Positions 16,790 through 24,109 of a stretch of DNA of 55,130 bases are shown here, in pieces (the stretch's first letter is position 1; the number at the start of each line of letters is the position of its first letter). The notes below the pieces were generated by a model. That model did not search any database, was not told where the DNA came from, and saw only the letters and a program-made list of their open reading frames with translations. This stretch comes from Aquidulcibacter sp. (GTDB taxonomy: Bacteria > Pseudomonadota > Alphaproteobacteria > Caulobacterales > Aquidulcibacteraceae): the NCBI RefSeq assembly GCF_020253525.1, contig NZ_JADCBK010000037.1:1-55130 (forward strand). The letters are read 5' to 3'. The position numbers were made by a program, and so were the translations under genes.

Positions 16790-18193
16790 TCAGATCAGCC
16801 GTGCTTGGGAGGGTGACGTGCCACCGACCCGCTTCGCCAGCGCCCGCTTCAGGCGGGCAGTCCCAGAAGCGAGATCATCCTTGGTCACCAGCGGCTCGGA
16901 CTTTGACGCTTTGGGTGGCGTGCCCTGGCTCGCAGTGACAGGGACAATCTCCTGTCGCTTTGTCACCTTTTGCTTGGGTATCTTCACCACTACCTGCTTG
17001 GGCAGACTTGCGCCCAGCGGATAGATGACCGCAGGCTCACTCCAAGGCTCCGGCCTTTGGACTGGCTCGGTCGGGGTATAAGAAGCCATTGCGAGCATGT
17101 CAGGCTCTGCAGGATGCAAGCGCACCGGCTGACGACCAGCCTCCGCGATCAGGATCTCACCACGACGAACATGCCTGACCCCTTCACTCGAGATCGCATA
17201 ATTATCCACTACCTCGATAAAGGTCATGTAATCAGGCTCAGTCATGATGACGGTGTCGAAGATGGAGCACATGGGTTCTTTGCCCCCAAGCTTGAAGGCA
17301 GCACGTATGTCCCTGGGTGCTCTCGCGTGCACGAGGAAAGAGACCCCGCTGCGCTTGAGATCGGCGTGGACCGCCTTGATCATCCAAGCCAGATCATCTG
17401 GCATGTCGGGCTCTAGCGCGATCAACATAGAGCGATTGCCAGACGTCAGGGCATCGCGGAACAAGATACGAAGCTGTGTGATCGCATGCATCATGGGCAG
17501 GCTCACGGGATCGAAGTCATCTCGGGTGTTCTTAGGTCTCATTTCTATAGAGAGAGCCCGTGGCCCGTACTCACAGATGTTGGCCAATGTGGGCAGAGTT
17601 GCCCAGCCCAAATTGAAACTCCACCCCTTCTGAGTGGCCCACAAGCGCTCGGGGATGAGCGCCAGATCCTCAGCGACTTGCTCTTGAGACTGTGCCCAGA
17701 AGGCGAGCAAGGCTGTCACTTGATCATAGGCGGCAGGCTTCAAGATCTCTGTCCCAGCTAGCCAACCGTGGAGACGCGCATAGAGCTGATCGGAACTGGG
17801 TAGCTTTGCCATGACCCCGACAAAGGTCCGCTCATAGGGAGGAGCTGTCTCAAGCCCATGAACCAGAAGAGCGGTTGCTAAAAGTCGCTGGCGCTCTGTG
17901 AAGCCACACGGCGACAGCATCGCCCATACATCCCCCCATGCCAGAACACCGGTTCGGACCTGCCGCAATGGATCAAGCGGGAAATTGGCGATGGCGCCTT
18001 CAGCCACTCGTAAAACTTCACGGTCATCAATCAGGCCACCCAAGAGCCTTTCCTTACCAAAGCGCAGGATCGCGCCATCAAAGCTTTTAAGCGCTGCTTG
18101 GAGCACGCCTGTTGCCATCGGCCCCGAGCCCAGAACCAGAATGTCCGTAGACGGACCAAGCCTGACAAGGTCTGGCATCTTCTGCCAAGGCAA
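16790..18193 (-). CDS. Diverged TraG/VirD4 coupling protein-like gene without Walker A
   Basis: 467 residues. The order of blocks resembles VirD4/TraG coupling ATPases: an N-terminal strand DILVLGSGPMATGV where a P-loop would sit, ANFPLDPLRQVRTGV (compare the NPL-x-x-I-R segment), a helical all-alpha-domain-like middle, SMLIALEPDMPDDLAWMIKA at the Walker B position, and SGVSFLVHARAPRDI after it. Neither Walker A (GxxxxGKS/T) nor the acidic DE pair is present. Neighbours support the call: a CopG gene downstream and a DUF3363 relaxase tail beyond its 5' end. Family assignment is moderate. It is either a decayed gene or a non-ATPase relative. Confidence 0.5.
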   Translation of the reverse strand: MPWQKMPDLVRLGPSTDILVLGSGPMATGVLQAALKSFDGAILRFGKERLLGGLIDDREVLRVAEGAIANFPLDPLRQVRTGVLAWGDVWAMLSPCGFTERQRLLATALLVHGLETAPPYERTFVGVMAKLPSSDQLYARLHGWLAGTEILKPAAYDQVTALLAFWAQSQEQVAEDLALIPERLWATQKGWSFNLGWATLPTLANICEYGPRALSIEMRPKNTRDDFDPVSLPMMHAITQLRILFRDALTSGNRSMLIALEPDMPDDLAWMIKAVHADLKRSGVSFLVHARAPRDIRAAFKLGGKEPMCSIFDTVIMTEPDYMTFIEVVDNYAISSEGVRHVRRGEILIAEAGRQPVRLHPAEPDMLAMASYTPTEPVQRPEPWSEPAVIYPLGASLPKQVVVKIPKQKVTKRQEIVPVTASQGTPPKASKSEPLVTKDDLASGTARLKRALAKRVGGTSPSQARLI

Positions 18194-18202
18194 GCCCTTC
18201 GC

Positions 18203-18979
18203 ATGGCCCTTGATCGGGATATCCTTACCAAGGGGTTCAATCGGCTAGATAAGGCCCTTGCAGCAGAGCTTGATGGACGGGGTAAGGAATTTGTTGGTGA
18301 GGTTGTCGGCTTTGAGAAGCGATCCACTGGAAACACTGTCCTGATCCTTGATACCGGCAACAAGACCAAAACCATGGTCAATACCAAGTCGCCCTTAGCG
18401 GATCATCTTCAGAAGGGGTCTTGGGTTCATGTCGATGAGACGGGCCATCTCTCGCGCCTCTCCTATCACCCACTCGAAGATCAGCTTGGGGCAACAGCCT
18501 TTACCGCCCTTGATCGGGAGCTGGACCGGATCGGGCGCGGGGAAGAGCGCTTCTTTACCGGCAATGCCCGCATCGATCAGGCCCTCGCCTCACGGGCGCA
18601 AGACCATGTCAGGGCAGGGCTTGGGGCTTGTGATCAAGACGGGGTCTTCTCGTTCCATGACGGGGCAAAGGATGCCCTTCAAGCAGCCGAGATTAATGCT
18701 TTCAGTGAGGCCTTCGCCGAACAAGGACGTGGCACCCTCACCGCTCCAAGTCACACAGTCTATGACGGCTGGCGGGTTGGCTCGTTTGAAGAACTACACG
18801 CTGGCCGCGTCGCACTCCTCGAACGTGCCTCTGGCATGGGCAATCATGTGGTGATGGTCCCAACACCCATCGAGAGCGCGATCAATATCGGCGACAATGT
18901 CAGCCTCAGCAGCCTCGGGCGCGGCGGTGCCGTGCAGGTCGTGCAGGACCTCAGCCTTGGGTATGGGTTGGGGCGGTAG
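18203..18979 (+). pseudogene. DUF3363 relaxase, C-terminal fragment
   Basis: About 258 residues matching the C-terminal (DUF3363) half of VirD2-like relaxases of alphaproteobacterial conjugative elements: ELDGRGKEFVGEVVG, then LGATAFTALDREL, then ARIDQALASRAQDHVRAGLG and FEELHAGRVALLERASG. The N-terminal nuclease part with the Tyr and histidine triad is absent. Upstream DNA belongs to the divergent coupling-protein-like gene, which starts 9 bp away, so the relaxase gene was cut here by deletion or inversion. An ATG at 18203 could start translation. No nicking activity is expected. Confidence 0.7.
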
Positions 18980-19103
18980 GGGGTCTGCTTTGCGCCAGTG
19001 GTTGCCATTTGGGGCGGGTTGACCGTTGCTCGAAAGCGGACATTCCCACGCCTCGACGAAGCTTGTATTATGAGAGCAGTACTTATGGGCGGCCAGTCCA
19101 GAA

Positions 19104-19319
19104 ATGCTGCTGAAAAAGTATCGCCTTCAGATAGGATCAGTCCTAATCTTAGTGGGGCTACTGATGCTGGCCTTTCTTTCATTTTGCCTTACCAACTACA
19201 TTTTCCTCCTTTATCTTTCAATGGTCCCGTTCGGAGAACCCTTGGCGATGATCTGTTATTATGGAGTTGTGCCCATAATTCTGGTCGGGCTTTATCTTGT
19301 TTTCAGAAAGGCACCATAA
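19104..19319 (+). CDS. Small two-helix membrane protein, unknown
   Basis: 71 residues, almost entirely hydrophobic. One segment spans ~residues 10-40 (IGSVLILVGLLMLAFLSFCL) and a second ~48-67 (MICYYGVVPIILVGLYLVF), with a basic end. The hydrophobic pattern favours a real small membrane protein over chance. No clear ribosome site precedes the ATG and I recognise no family. It lies between the relaxase fragment and the first copy of the 175-bp repeat, so it is probably accessory DNA. Confidence 0.4.
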   Translation: MLLKKYRLQIGSVLILVGLLMLAFLSFCLTNYIFLLYLSMVPFGEPLAMICYYGVVPIILVGLYLVFRKAP

Positions 19320-19391
19320 GCGCCATGTTTAGGGGGCAGCCTGATCGACCTGCACCCCCATGAGCTGTGGTTCCGATCTTGGCTATTTCTA

Positions 19392-19566
19392 CTTGGACAG
19401 CCTTTGCCGAAGGCTCTGCTTAGGCAAAGGCTTTGCTCGAGTTTGGGCGCGCAAGATAGGGCGTCAACAAGCGCGCCTTAGGCGCGTCGGCGGAGCCGAT
19501 TTCACCTCTTGACTCCCCATCTTGCGCAATAAGAATTGTCGGATGGCTTCAAGGCACGCGGAGCGC
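19392..19566 (+). repeat. 175-bp palindrome-rich repeat, left copy
   Basis: It holds hairpin A (19399-19432, AGCCTTTGCC with GGCAAAGGCT) and a larger palindrome B (19449-19527, ends GCGCAAGAT and ATCTTGCGC). A conserved tail GGCTTCAAGGCACGCGGAGCGC overlaps the beginning of the next ORF. The same unit occurs inverted at 23933-24109, with hairpin A and the ends of B conserved exactly. Function unknown. Confidence 0.8.
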
Positions 19567-19760
19567 ATTGCTATAAGCAGTTTAGTTCGCCGACTGGCAC
19601 TGCCGCTGTCAGGCGTGAGATGGTACCAATTTTCAGGCCACAGGGGCGTGTTGATTTTGAGACTACGTTCGGCGTAGCTGTGGTTACCAGGCCAGACCCG
19701 ACAATGCCAGGCGGAATCCGTGTATTTACCGCCTTTCCAACAATTCCATTTTCACGGTGA
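19536..19760 (+). CDS. Orphan C-terminal toxin tip (candidate, CdiA-CT/RNase A-like)
   Basis: 74 residues from a TTG; an in-frame TAA lies just upstream, so this is a detached fragment. It begins with SDGFKARGAHCYKQF, inside the conserved tail of the repeat. Its end, VAVVTRPDPTMPGGIRVFTA followed by FPT, resembles the last strands of bacterial CdiA-type RNase A-like toxin domains. The family call is from memory of the pattern and is tentative. A small gene overlaps its stop (GTGA), as toxin/immunity pairs do. Without a delivery domain it is probably an inert displaced tip, or a donor for recombination. Confidence 0.35.
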   Translation: MSDGFKARGAHCYKQFSSPTGTAAVRREMVPIFRPQGRVDFETTFGVAVVTRPDPTMPGGIRVFTAFPTIPFSR

Positions 19761-20062
19761 AAGAGCCCATGACAAACCTTACTGTGCCAAATGCTTGGGT
19801 CTTCTTTATGCTTGGCTTTATGAACTACATCCCGGCCCATGGAAGTATCGGTGCGGCAATTTGCGCATTTAAGGAGTCACAAACATTAGAGGAAAAGGCT
19901 GAAGTAACAGTCTTTTTGAGACTTGCGGCGCAATCAGGCGACGACGCAATTAAAGCTGCATATGCAGAACTTGATCCCATCACTTACCAACATTTGCCGT
20001 ATCTGGAACCTATAGCAGCAATGCATATTGGATTCTGGGAAGCTTGGCAGAAGTGCCCTTAG
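19757..20062 (+). CDS. Small protein, candidate immunity partner
   Basis: 101 residues from GTG 19757, or 97 from ATG 19769 (MTNLTVPNAWVFFMLGFM). GAAAGAG lies 3 nt before the ATG. The protein is mostly helical, acidic and tryptophan-containing, ending HIGFWEAWQKCP. I recognise no family. The overlap with the preceding toxin-tip-like ORF and the small acidic character are what one expects of an immunity protein. That is inference from layout only. Confidence 0.5.
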   Translation: MKEPMTNLTVPNAWVFFMLGFMNYIPAHGSIGAAICAFKESQTLEEKAEVTVFLRLAAQSGDDAIKAAYAELDPITYQHLPYLEPIAAMHIGFWEAWQKCP

Positions 20063-20474
20063 CAGACCGGACCTGAGCCCCGATTGGTCCGTCATTTGAA
20101 AGGAGAGCCCATCAAGTGGATGCTCTGCCACCTGAAACTTGGACCATTTGGAATTAGAGTTTTTTGCCGTAGTTTTCCTTCGCTCGACGAGGAGGTTTGG
20201 CATGAAAGCATCGAAGTTCACGGACGCGTAGACAGCGTTCGTCGTTCCCTCGTAATGAGAGGACGTTCCCTTTTAAATGTTAGCTTACCGGCCGTTCCAG
20301 TCCCAAACCCACCAGTCTCTTGTCGGCCAGTTATTGCCAAAATCGGACTGCGTTGGAATGGTCAACATTAGTCGTTTAGGCGCGTTCCTTGGAGCCACTT
20401 TGGCTCGCCGCTCGCCGCTCTCAAAAGCTGGCGCAAAACTTGCTCCTTGCTCAGTCCGAACACGGAGATGTCTG
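20063..20474. other. Relic DNA with the IS3 fragment
   Basis: About 410 bp without an intact gene. The IS3 orfA relic (20202-20245) is the only recognisable content. Confidence 0.5.
20202..20245 (+). pseudogene. IS3-family transposase orfA, 5' relic
   Basis: GAGGAGG precedes an ATG that reads MKASKFTDA, then TAG where IS3/IS407-type orfA proteins have Gln, then TAFV. These proteins start MKxSKFT-x-x-Q-K-AF. Nothing of the remaining transposase is recognisable downstream. It is a short remnant of an insertion sequence. Confidence 0.5.
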
Positions 20475-20849
20475 ATGGGAAGACGGCTCAAGGCAGATGT
20501 GGATCAGCGCCAGCTTGGTTTGTTTGGCGAGAGTTTGGCGCTTGGCCAGAAGCCGAAGGTTGAGAAGACATTGCCTACTGGTCCCAGCCAATTCCGAGAG
20601 CCTGATGCTTTGCCCAACAATGTACCCTCGCGAGTCAAAGTCGAACCAGTCCCGCGCAAGAGCCTCAGCACTCTTCCGTCCGAAGTCGTGCGACCCGCAG
20701 AAGCAGCATTGGTTCTTTCAGTGTCATTGAGCTTGCTGAAGAAGTGGCGAGCCGAAGGTGCTGGGCCTCGCTTTGTTCGGCTTGGTGGACGGGCTATTGG
20801 CTATCGCCGGGCTGATTTGTCAGACTGGATTGCCGCCAGGGTCAGTTGA
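20475..20849 (+). CDS. Helix-turn-helix (MerR/AlpA-like) DNA-binding protein
   Basis: 124 residues starting at ATG 20475, chosen because GGAG lies 8 nt upstream; the frame is open further up but has no support. A polar N-terminal half (GRRLKADVDQRQLGLFGESL) leads to a C-terminal winged helix-turn-helix (VVRPAEAALVLSVSLSLLKK, then GPRFVRLGGRAIGYRRADLS) of the excisionase/AlpA type. Such small proteins sit in integrative and conjugative elements and act in excision or regulation of transfer. The element's integrase is missing here. Confidence 0.7.
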   Translation: MGRRLKADVDQRQLGLFGESLALGQKPKVEKTLPTGPSQFREPDALPNNVPSRVKVEPVPRKSLSTLPSEVVRPAEAALVLSVSLSLLKKWRAEGAGPRFVRLGGRAIGYRRADLSDWIAARVS

Positions 20850-21154
20850 TTTTTGCAGTGGCACCGAATTTTCTGCAGCCAATTGGGCTTTTGAGCGCTT
20901 ATGCCCCACCCAAATTCCCCTATCACGCGCATTGTGGCGATGGGCCATGGCGGGTCATATTTGGCTAAGCTGGTGCGTGCTGGAACCCTTCGAAACAGAT
21001 CGATCCATCTGTGGATATCAGGTGGATAAGTCCTCGTTTTGGGGCTTCCCGATTTTGGTGAACATGCTGGATTAGTGTGGTTTTTATGAGTTCTCTTGGT
21101 CTTGCGAGATCGCAGTTCTGCGATACTTGTCGAGCCTGAGAGAGGATGAAACTC
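20850..21154. other. Gap between the two helix-turn-helix genes
   Basis: About 300 bp. A short frame from ATG 20947 (MGHGGSYLAKLVRAGTLRNR) ends at a stop within 30 codons and may be a gene relic. Nothing else is supported. Confidence 0.4.
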
Positions 21155-21358
21155 ATGAATACCGATACACTTCTAACCGTCGAAGATGCCGCCGCCCATT
21201 TGAAGATTTCCAAGCACACGCTAAACCGTTGGCGTGTAACAGGGGAAGGCCCTCCATTTATCAAATACGGCCCCCGGCTTGTCCGTTACCTTGTCACGGC
21301 GCTTGATGCTTGGGCGTTGGATCGCTTGTATGCCAACACCAGCCAATATGGGCGGTAA
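21155..21358 (+). CDS. AlpA/HTH_17-type excisionase-like regulator
   Basis: 67 residues from ATG 21155, preferred over ATG 21146 because GAGAGG is then 9 nt upstream. The whole protein is one helix-turn-helix of the DNA-binding excisionase type: LLTVEDAAAHLKISKHTLNR, then EGPPFIKYGPRLVRYLV. These proteins control excision or expression in integrated elements. It is the second such gene in 700 bp and differs in sequence from the first. A cluster of hairpins starts 28 bp after its stop. Confidence 0.8.
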   Translation: MNTDTLLTVEDAAAHLKISKHTLNRWRVTGEGPPFIKYGPRLVRYLVTALDAWALDRLYANTSQYGR

Positions 21359-21385
21359 TCTCTTGCACTACCGAGCTTCGCTAAG

Positions 21386-21534
21386 TGCCAGAGGGCTTGG
21401 GCGCGTCAAGGTAACCTTCTTGAAGGGGGCTTCGCCCACCTTGACCCGCCCTTCGCGCTCTGGTGCACCATTAGGTGTCGGGACGCGGGGCGCGTCCCGT
21501 CATCACTCTTCGACCTTGCCTCTGGCAGGTCGAA
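21386..21534. repeat. Cluster of three palindromes between the AlpA-like and nucleotidyltransferase genes
   Basis: Palindrome 1 is long and imperfect (arms 21386-21412 and 21438-21467, with GTCAAGGT against ACCTTGAC). Palindrome 2 is GGGACGC (21480-21486) with GCGTCCC (21492-21498). Palindrome 3 is TTCGACCT (21509-21516) with AGGTCGAA (21527-21534). Palindrome 1 has the same plan as the 175-bp repeat: an outer arm enclosing a TCAAGG/CCTTGA pair. Confidence 0.65.
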
Positions 21535-21574
21535 CACGGGGCTGGTGGCCACAGATTAAGGCAACTATCGACTT

Positions 21575-21602
21575 TATCGGCAAAATGTGAGATTTGCCGA
21601 TA
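21575..21602. promoter_or_regulatory. Perfect 10-bp inverted repeat ending at the nucleotidyltransferase start codon
   Basis: TATCGGCAAA (21575-21584) and TTTGCCGATA (21593-21602) are exact inverted repeats around an 8-bp spacer. The right arm ends one base before ATG 21603. As DNA it would suit a dimeric repressor; as RNA it would hide the start region. There is no Shine-Dalgarno sequence. Confidence 0.65.
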
Positions 21603-22631
21603 ATGACTGCTATAGCTACATTTCCGATTGCTCTGCAGACGCTCTACGCAGAGCTGCTAGACCAATTGCGACTGGCAGAAGTCGGCGATCTACCCGCTGG
21701 CACAAGTTTTCGAAAACAGACCCTTTCAAATCGTGAATACTGGTACGCACAACCACCTACTACGCCAACGGGGCGACCAAAAGAGATTTATCTAGGGCCA
21801 GATAGTCCAAAGCTGGCAGACTTAATCGCCCAAACCAAAGCAGCAGGCGTTGCCCGCAAGGCCAGACGCTCAATTGTTCGTTCTTTGCTTTCGGCTGGCT
21901 ACTTTGCGCCTGATGCGCTCACAGGCGATTTGGCCGATGCATTGGCAAAAGCTGGACTATTCCGCCTGCGTGGCGTCCTTATCGGCACATCAGCATTTCA
22001 AGCCTATGGGCCTTTGTTAGGCGTGCGTTTGCCCGGTTCAGCCGTCAGGACTGCCGATCTAGACCTCGCCCAGGACTATGGTGTGTCCCTGGCATTAGGT
22101 GACACCATCGACCCGCTTTTGCTGGAAGCTTTGCAAAGCGTGGATCCAAGTTTCCGTGCCATACCCGACACCTTCAACCCCGCCCTACCGCTTGCTTATG
22201 TCAACGCCGACCAATTTCGCGTAGATGTTCTGACAACCAATCGCGGCGCGCCATCTCGGGGTGGGAGTGCTTTGCCCAGCCTCGGGACAGGGGCAGTCGC
22301 GTTGCGCTTCTTAGACTTCCTATTACGTGATCCGATCGAGGCAGCGCTGTTGCACCGTTCAGGTGTTTTGGTGTCAGTCCCCAACCCCGCCCGTTATGCA
22401 GTCCATAAACTGATAGTCGCAATCGACCGAAAAGGCCCCGGTGCAATTAAAGCTGCAAAGGACATCACCCAAGCAGAGCTTCTAATCCAAGCCCTCACCC
22501 AAGCCCGGCGACAACACGAATTGCTTGAGGTGTGGGAGGAAGCTTTGGACAGTGGCGAAGGTTGGAGAACACGCCTACATCAAGGGCACGCACGATTGAA
22601 CGACCAAGCCCAAGCACTATTGCCAATGTAG
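21603..22631 (+). CDS. GSU2403-family nucleotidyltransferase-fold protein
   Basis: 342 residues from ATG 21603; a TTG at 21594 is possible but lies inside the inverted repeat. The family (NTP_transf_8) has a nucleotidyltransferase core. Here it is seen as LIGTSAFQAYG followed ~20 residues later by RTADLDLAQDYG, giving the GS/GT helix and the two metal-binding aspartates of a DxD pair. The N-terminal ~120 residues are basic and helical (KAAGVARKARRSIVRSLLSA). The C-terminal part is helical. The biological role is not established; related folds include toxin/antitoxin and defence enzymes. It stands alone in mobile-element debris, behind a strong operator-like repeat. Confidence 0.82.
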   Translation: MTAIATFPIALQTLYAELLDQLRLAEVGDLPAGTSFRKQTLSNREYWYAQPPTTPTGRPKEIYLGPDSPKLADLIAQTKAAGVARKARRSIVRSLLSAGYFAPDALTGDLADALAKAGLFRLRGVLIGTSAFQAYGPLLGVRLPGSAVRTADLDLAQDYGVSLALGDTIDPLLLEALQSVDPSFRAIPDTFNPALPLAYVNADQFRVDVLTTNRGAPSRGGSALPSLGTGAVALRFLDFLLRDPIEAALLHRSGVLVSVPNPARYAVHKLIVAIDRKGPGAIKAAKDITQAELLIQALTQARRQHELLEVWEEALDSGEGWRTRLHQGHARLNDQAQALLPM

Positions 22632-23068
22632 CCGGCAAGGCAAGATTTTGTTGCAATTTTGCTTGGCAGGTGATTGCCAGTTCAGACAGGCTCAGATGTT
22701 GTTCAACTAGTCCGCAAACTCAAAAGCCAATGGATGGTCTGGCACACCAGTTATCGGCCGGGTTTGGCCGAAAGGAGATGGTCTGCTTTGGAGGGCGAAG
22801 GGGCGAAAGCGGACCTTCAGAGGCGGTCCAAAGCGAATTTGTCTGTCGTCAGTGGCATTGGCAAAGGCACCGGGCGCGGTTGTTGCATGGGCCGCTTGAC
22901 GCTCTCTTTACACTCCCGGTCATAGTGAACGCATCACCTTGGCCCGAACGTTTACACACCAATGGGGCGGCTTGACCGATGCCCTAGGCGGGGGGATGCC
23001 CTACAAAAAAACACAGAGCATCCCAAAGCACTCAAGGAACAGGAGCTGGCACTCCTTTTATCTTGCCA
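22632..23068. other. Non-coding region with repeat copy and hairpin
   Basis: About 437 bp. It holds the second copy of the GAAAGCGGAC repeat (~22756-22814). Near 23013-23024, GGGATGC and GCATCCC flank a stretch with an A7 run, which on the minus strand could end transcription of the DUF4272 gene. No gene is supported. Confidence 0.5.
22756..22814. repeat. Dispersed non-coding repeat, copy 2 (core GGGGCGAAAGCGGAC)
   Basis: TTGGCCGAAAGGAGATGGTC and AGGGGCGAAAGCGGAC match the copy at ~15250-15309 in order, spacing and orientation. Confidence 0.6.
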
Positions 23069-23689
23069 TCACGTATCGAGGCTTACCATATCCCACGCGT
23101 CTTCGCTGAACATCCATTCAAGGGCACGCCTGCGCTCAATAACCACATAGGGCTTCAGATCGGGAGGGAACTGGTCGCCCTTGATCAAGGCTTCGCGGAT
23201 GATCCAATGAAGGCAATAGGACAAATCGCAGGCCGCAATGATTTGGTCACTAGCGCGCAGTTCCGCTTGGCCCATCGTCCGCGTAACACTCTCCCCCGTT
23301 TTCAGGTTTGGAAGAAGGGTCACAAAGCCTGAGTTGCAATCACGCCAAAAGTCGATCTCAGGCACGATATTAACCGCCCATGCTAGCGCCCACATTCCTT
23401 CAATTTGGACTTTAAATGCATCGCGGTCGCCCTTTCCATGCTCCAAAAAGCAGCGCTCAGGCTGGGTAAGTTCTTCATCTAATTGCTCTTGATGAAGCCA
23501 AGAAATCGCTTTGGTTGAGTCAAGGCCGTACGACGTGGCGGCAACCGCATTGAGGCAAAAAAGTCGATTTAAAATTTCCCTGAATGAACGCAGATTTGCC
23601 ACGTCGAGGGCCGGAAGGCCGTCGGGAACAAATAGGCCATGCGCAGTTAAAACGCTGCGCGAGCTATCGCGGATATCGTCAATTACCAT
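23069..23689 (-). CDS. DUF4272 protein
   Basis: 206 residues of the DUF4272 family, recognised by LSYCLHWIIREALIKGDQFP, then VVIERRRALEWMF and the terminal EDAWDMVSLDT, which match the family's C-terminal signature. A central tryptophan-rich stretch (MWALAWAV) fits the same family. The molecular role is unknown. Here it follows a short ORF that lies just inside the inverted 175-bp repeat, the mirror image of the toxin-tip/partner arrangement at 19536-20062. An immunity role is a layout-based guess. Confidence 0.85.
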   Translation of the reverse strand: MVIDDIRDSSRSVLTAHGLFVPDGLPALDVANLRSFREILNRLFCLNAVAATSYGLDSTKAISWLHQEQLDEELTQPERCFLEHGKGDRDAFKVQIEGMWALAWAVNIVPEIDFWRDCNSGFVTLLPNLKTGESVTRTMGQAELRASDQIIAACDLSYCLHWIIREALIKGDQFPPDLKPYVVIERRRALEWMFSEDAWDMVSLDT

Positions 23690-23909
23690 AGAAGTTTCTG
23701 AACCCTCCGATGCCCTCTGGATGCAGCACTGGCAGTAGCCTTGGATAAGTATGCTCCGTCTTGCACAGCAGCTGCGCTAGCCCCCGTGGTCTCTGCAGGA
23801 TGGTGCCATACAGGATAGCAATGCACTCCGCGCGATAAGGTACATTCCAACAATGGAATGCACCATGGTCAAGCAACCTCATAGATCGTCGATACTGGGC
23901 CGTAGTCAA
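23679..23909 (-). CDS. Short ORF upstream of DUF4272, unknown (possible second toxin-tip remnant)
   Basis: 76 residues from a TTG, overlapping the DUF4272 start by 11 nt. The sequence (RLLDHGAFHCWNVPYRAECI and a tail ending GIGGFRNFYGN) has no recognised domain. Its only support is position: between the right repeat copy and DUF4272, overlapping the latter as a coupled upstream gene would. It may be a chance frame. Confidence 0.25.
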   Translation of the reverse strand: MTTAQYRRSMRLLDHGAFHCWNVPYRAECIAILYGTILQRPRGLAQLLCKTEHTYPRLLPVLHPEGIGGFRNFYGN

Positions 23910-23932
23910 ATCACTTGGAACGGTTCAAGGCC

Positions 23933-24109
23933 GCACTCCGCTTGCCTTGAAGCCGCACGACGATTGTCTCTGCGCAAGATATGACGTCAAGGGGTGCAAT
24001 CGGCTTCGCCGACGCGCCGCAGGCGCGCCCCTTGACGCCAGATCTTGCGCGCCCAAACTCAACCTAAGCCTTTGCCCAGGCAGAGCCTGCGGCAAAGGCT
24101 GTCCCAAGA
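23933..24109 (-). repeat. 175-bp palindrome-rich repeat, right copy (inverted)
   Basis: Reverse-complement counterpart of 19392-19566. Hairpin A is at 24067-24100 and palindrome B at 23972-24050, with TCAAGGGG paired to CCCCTTGA inside it. The conserved tail (GGCTTCAAGGCAAGCGGAGTGC on the minus strand) is at 23933-23954. Here the inner palindrome pairs better than in the left copy, so this may be the less decayed version. Confidence 0.8.

Noticed and set aside
19392-19566. Integron attC site
   Set aside because: The repeat is palindromic and lies near small genes, but the RYYYAAC/GTTRRRY core ends of attC are absent and no integron integrase is seen.
20758-21075. 105-codon plus-strand frame
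   Set aside because: It starts inside the 20475-20849 helix-turn-helix gene in another frame, has no ribosome site and no domain pattern.
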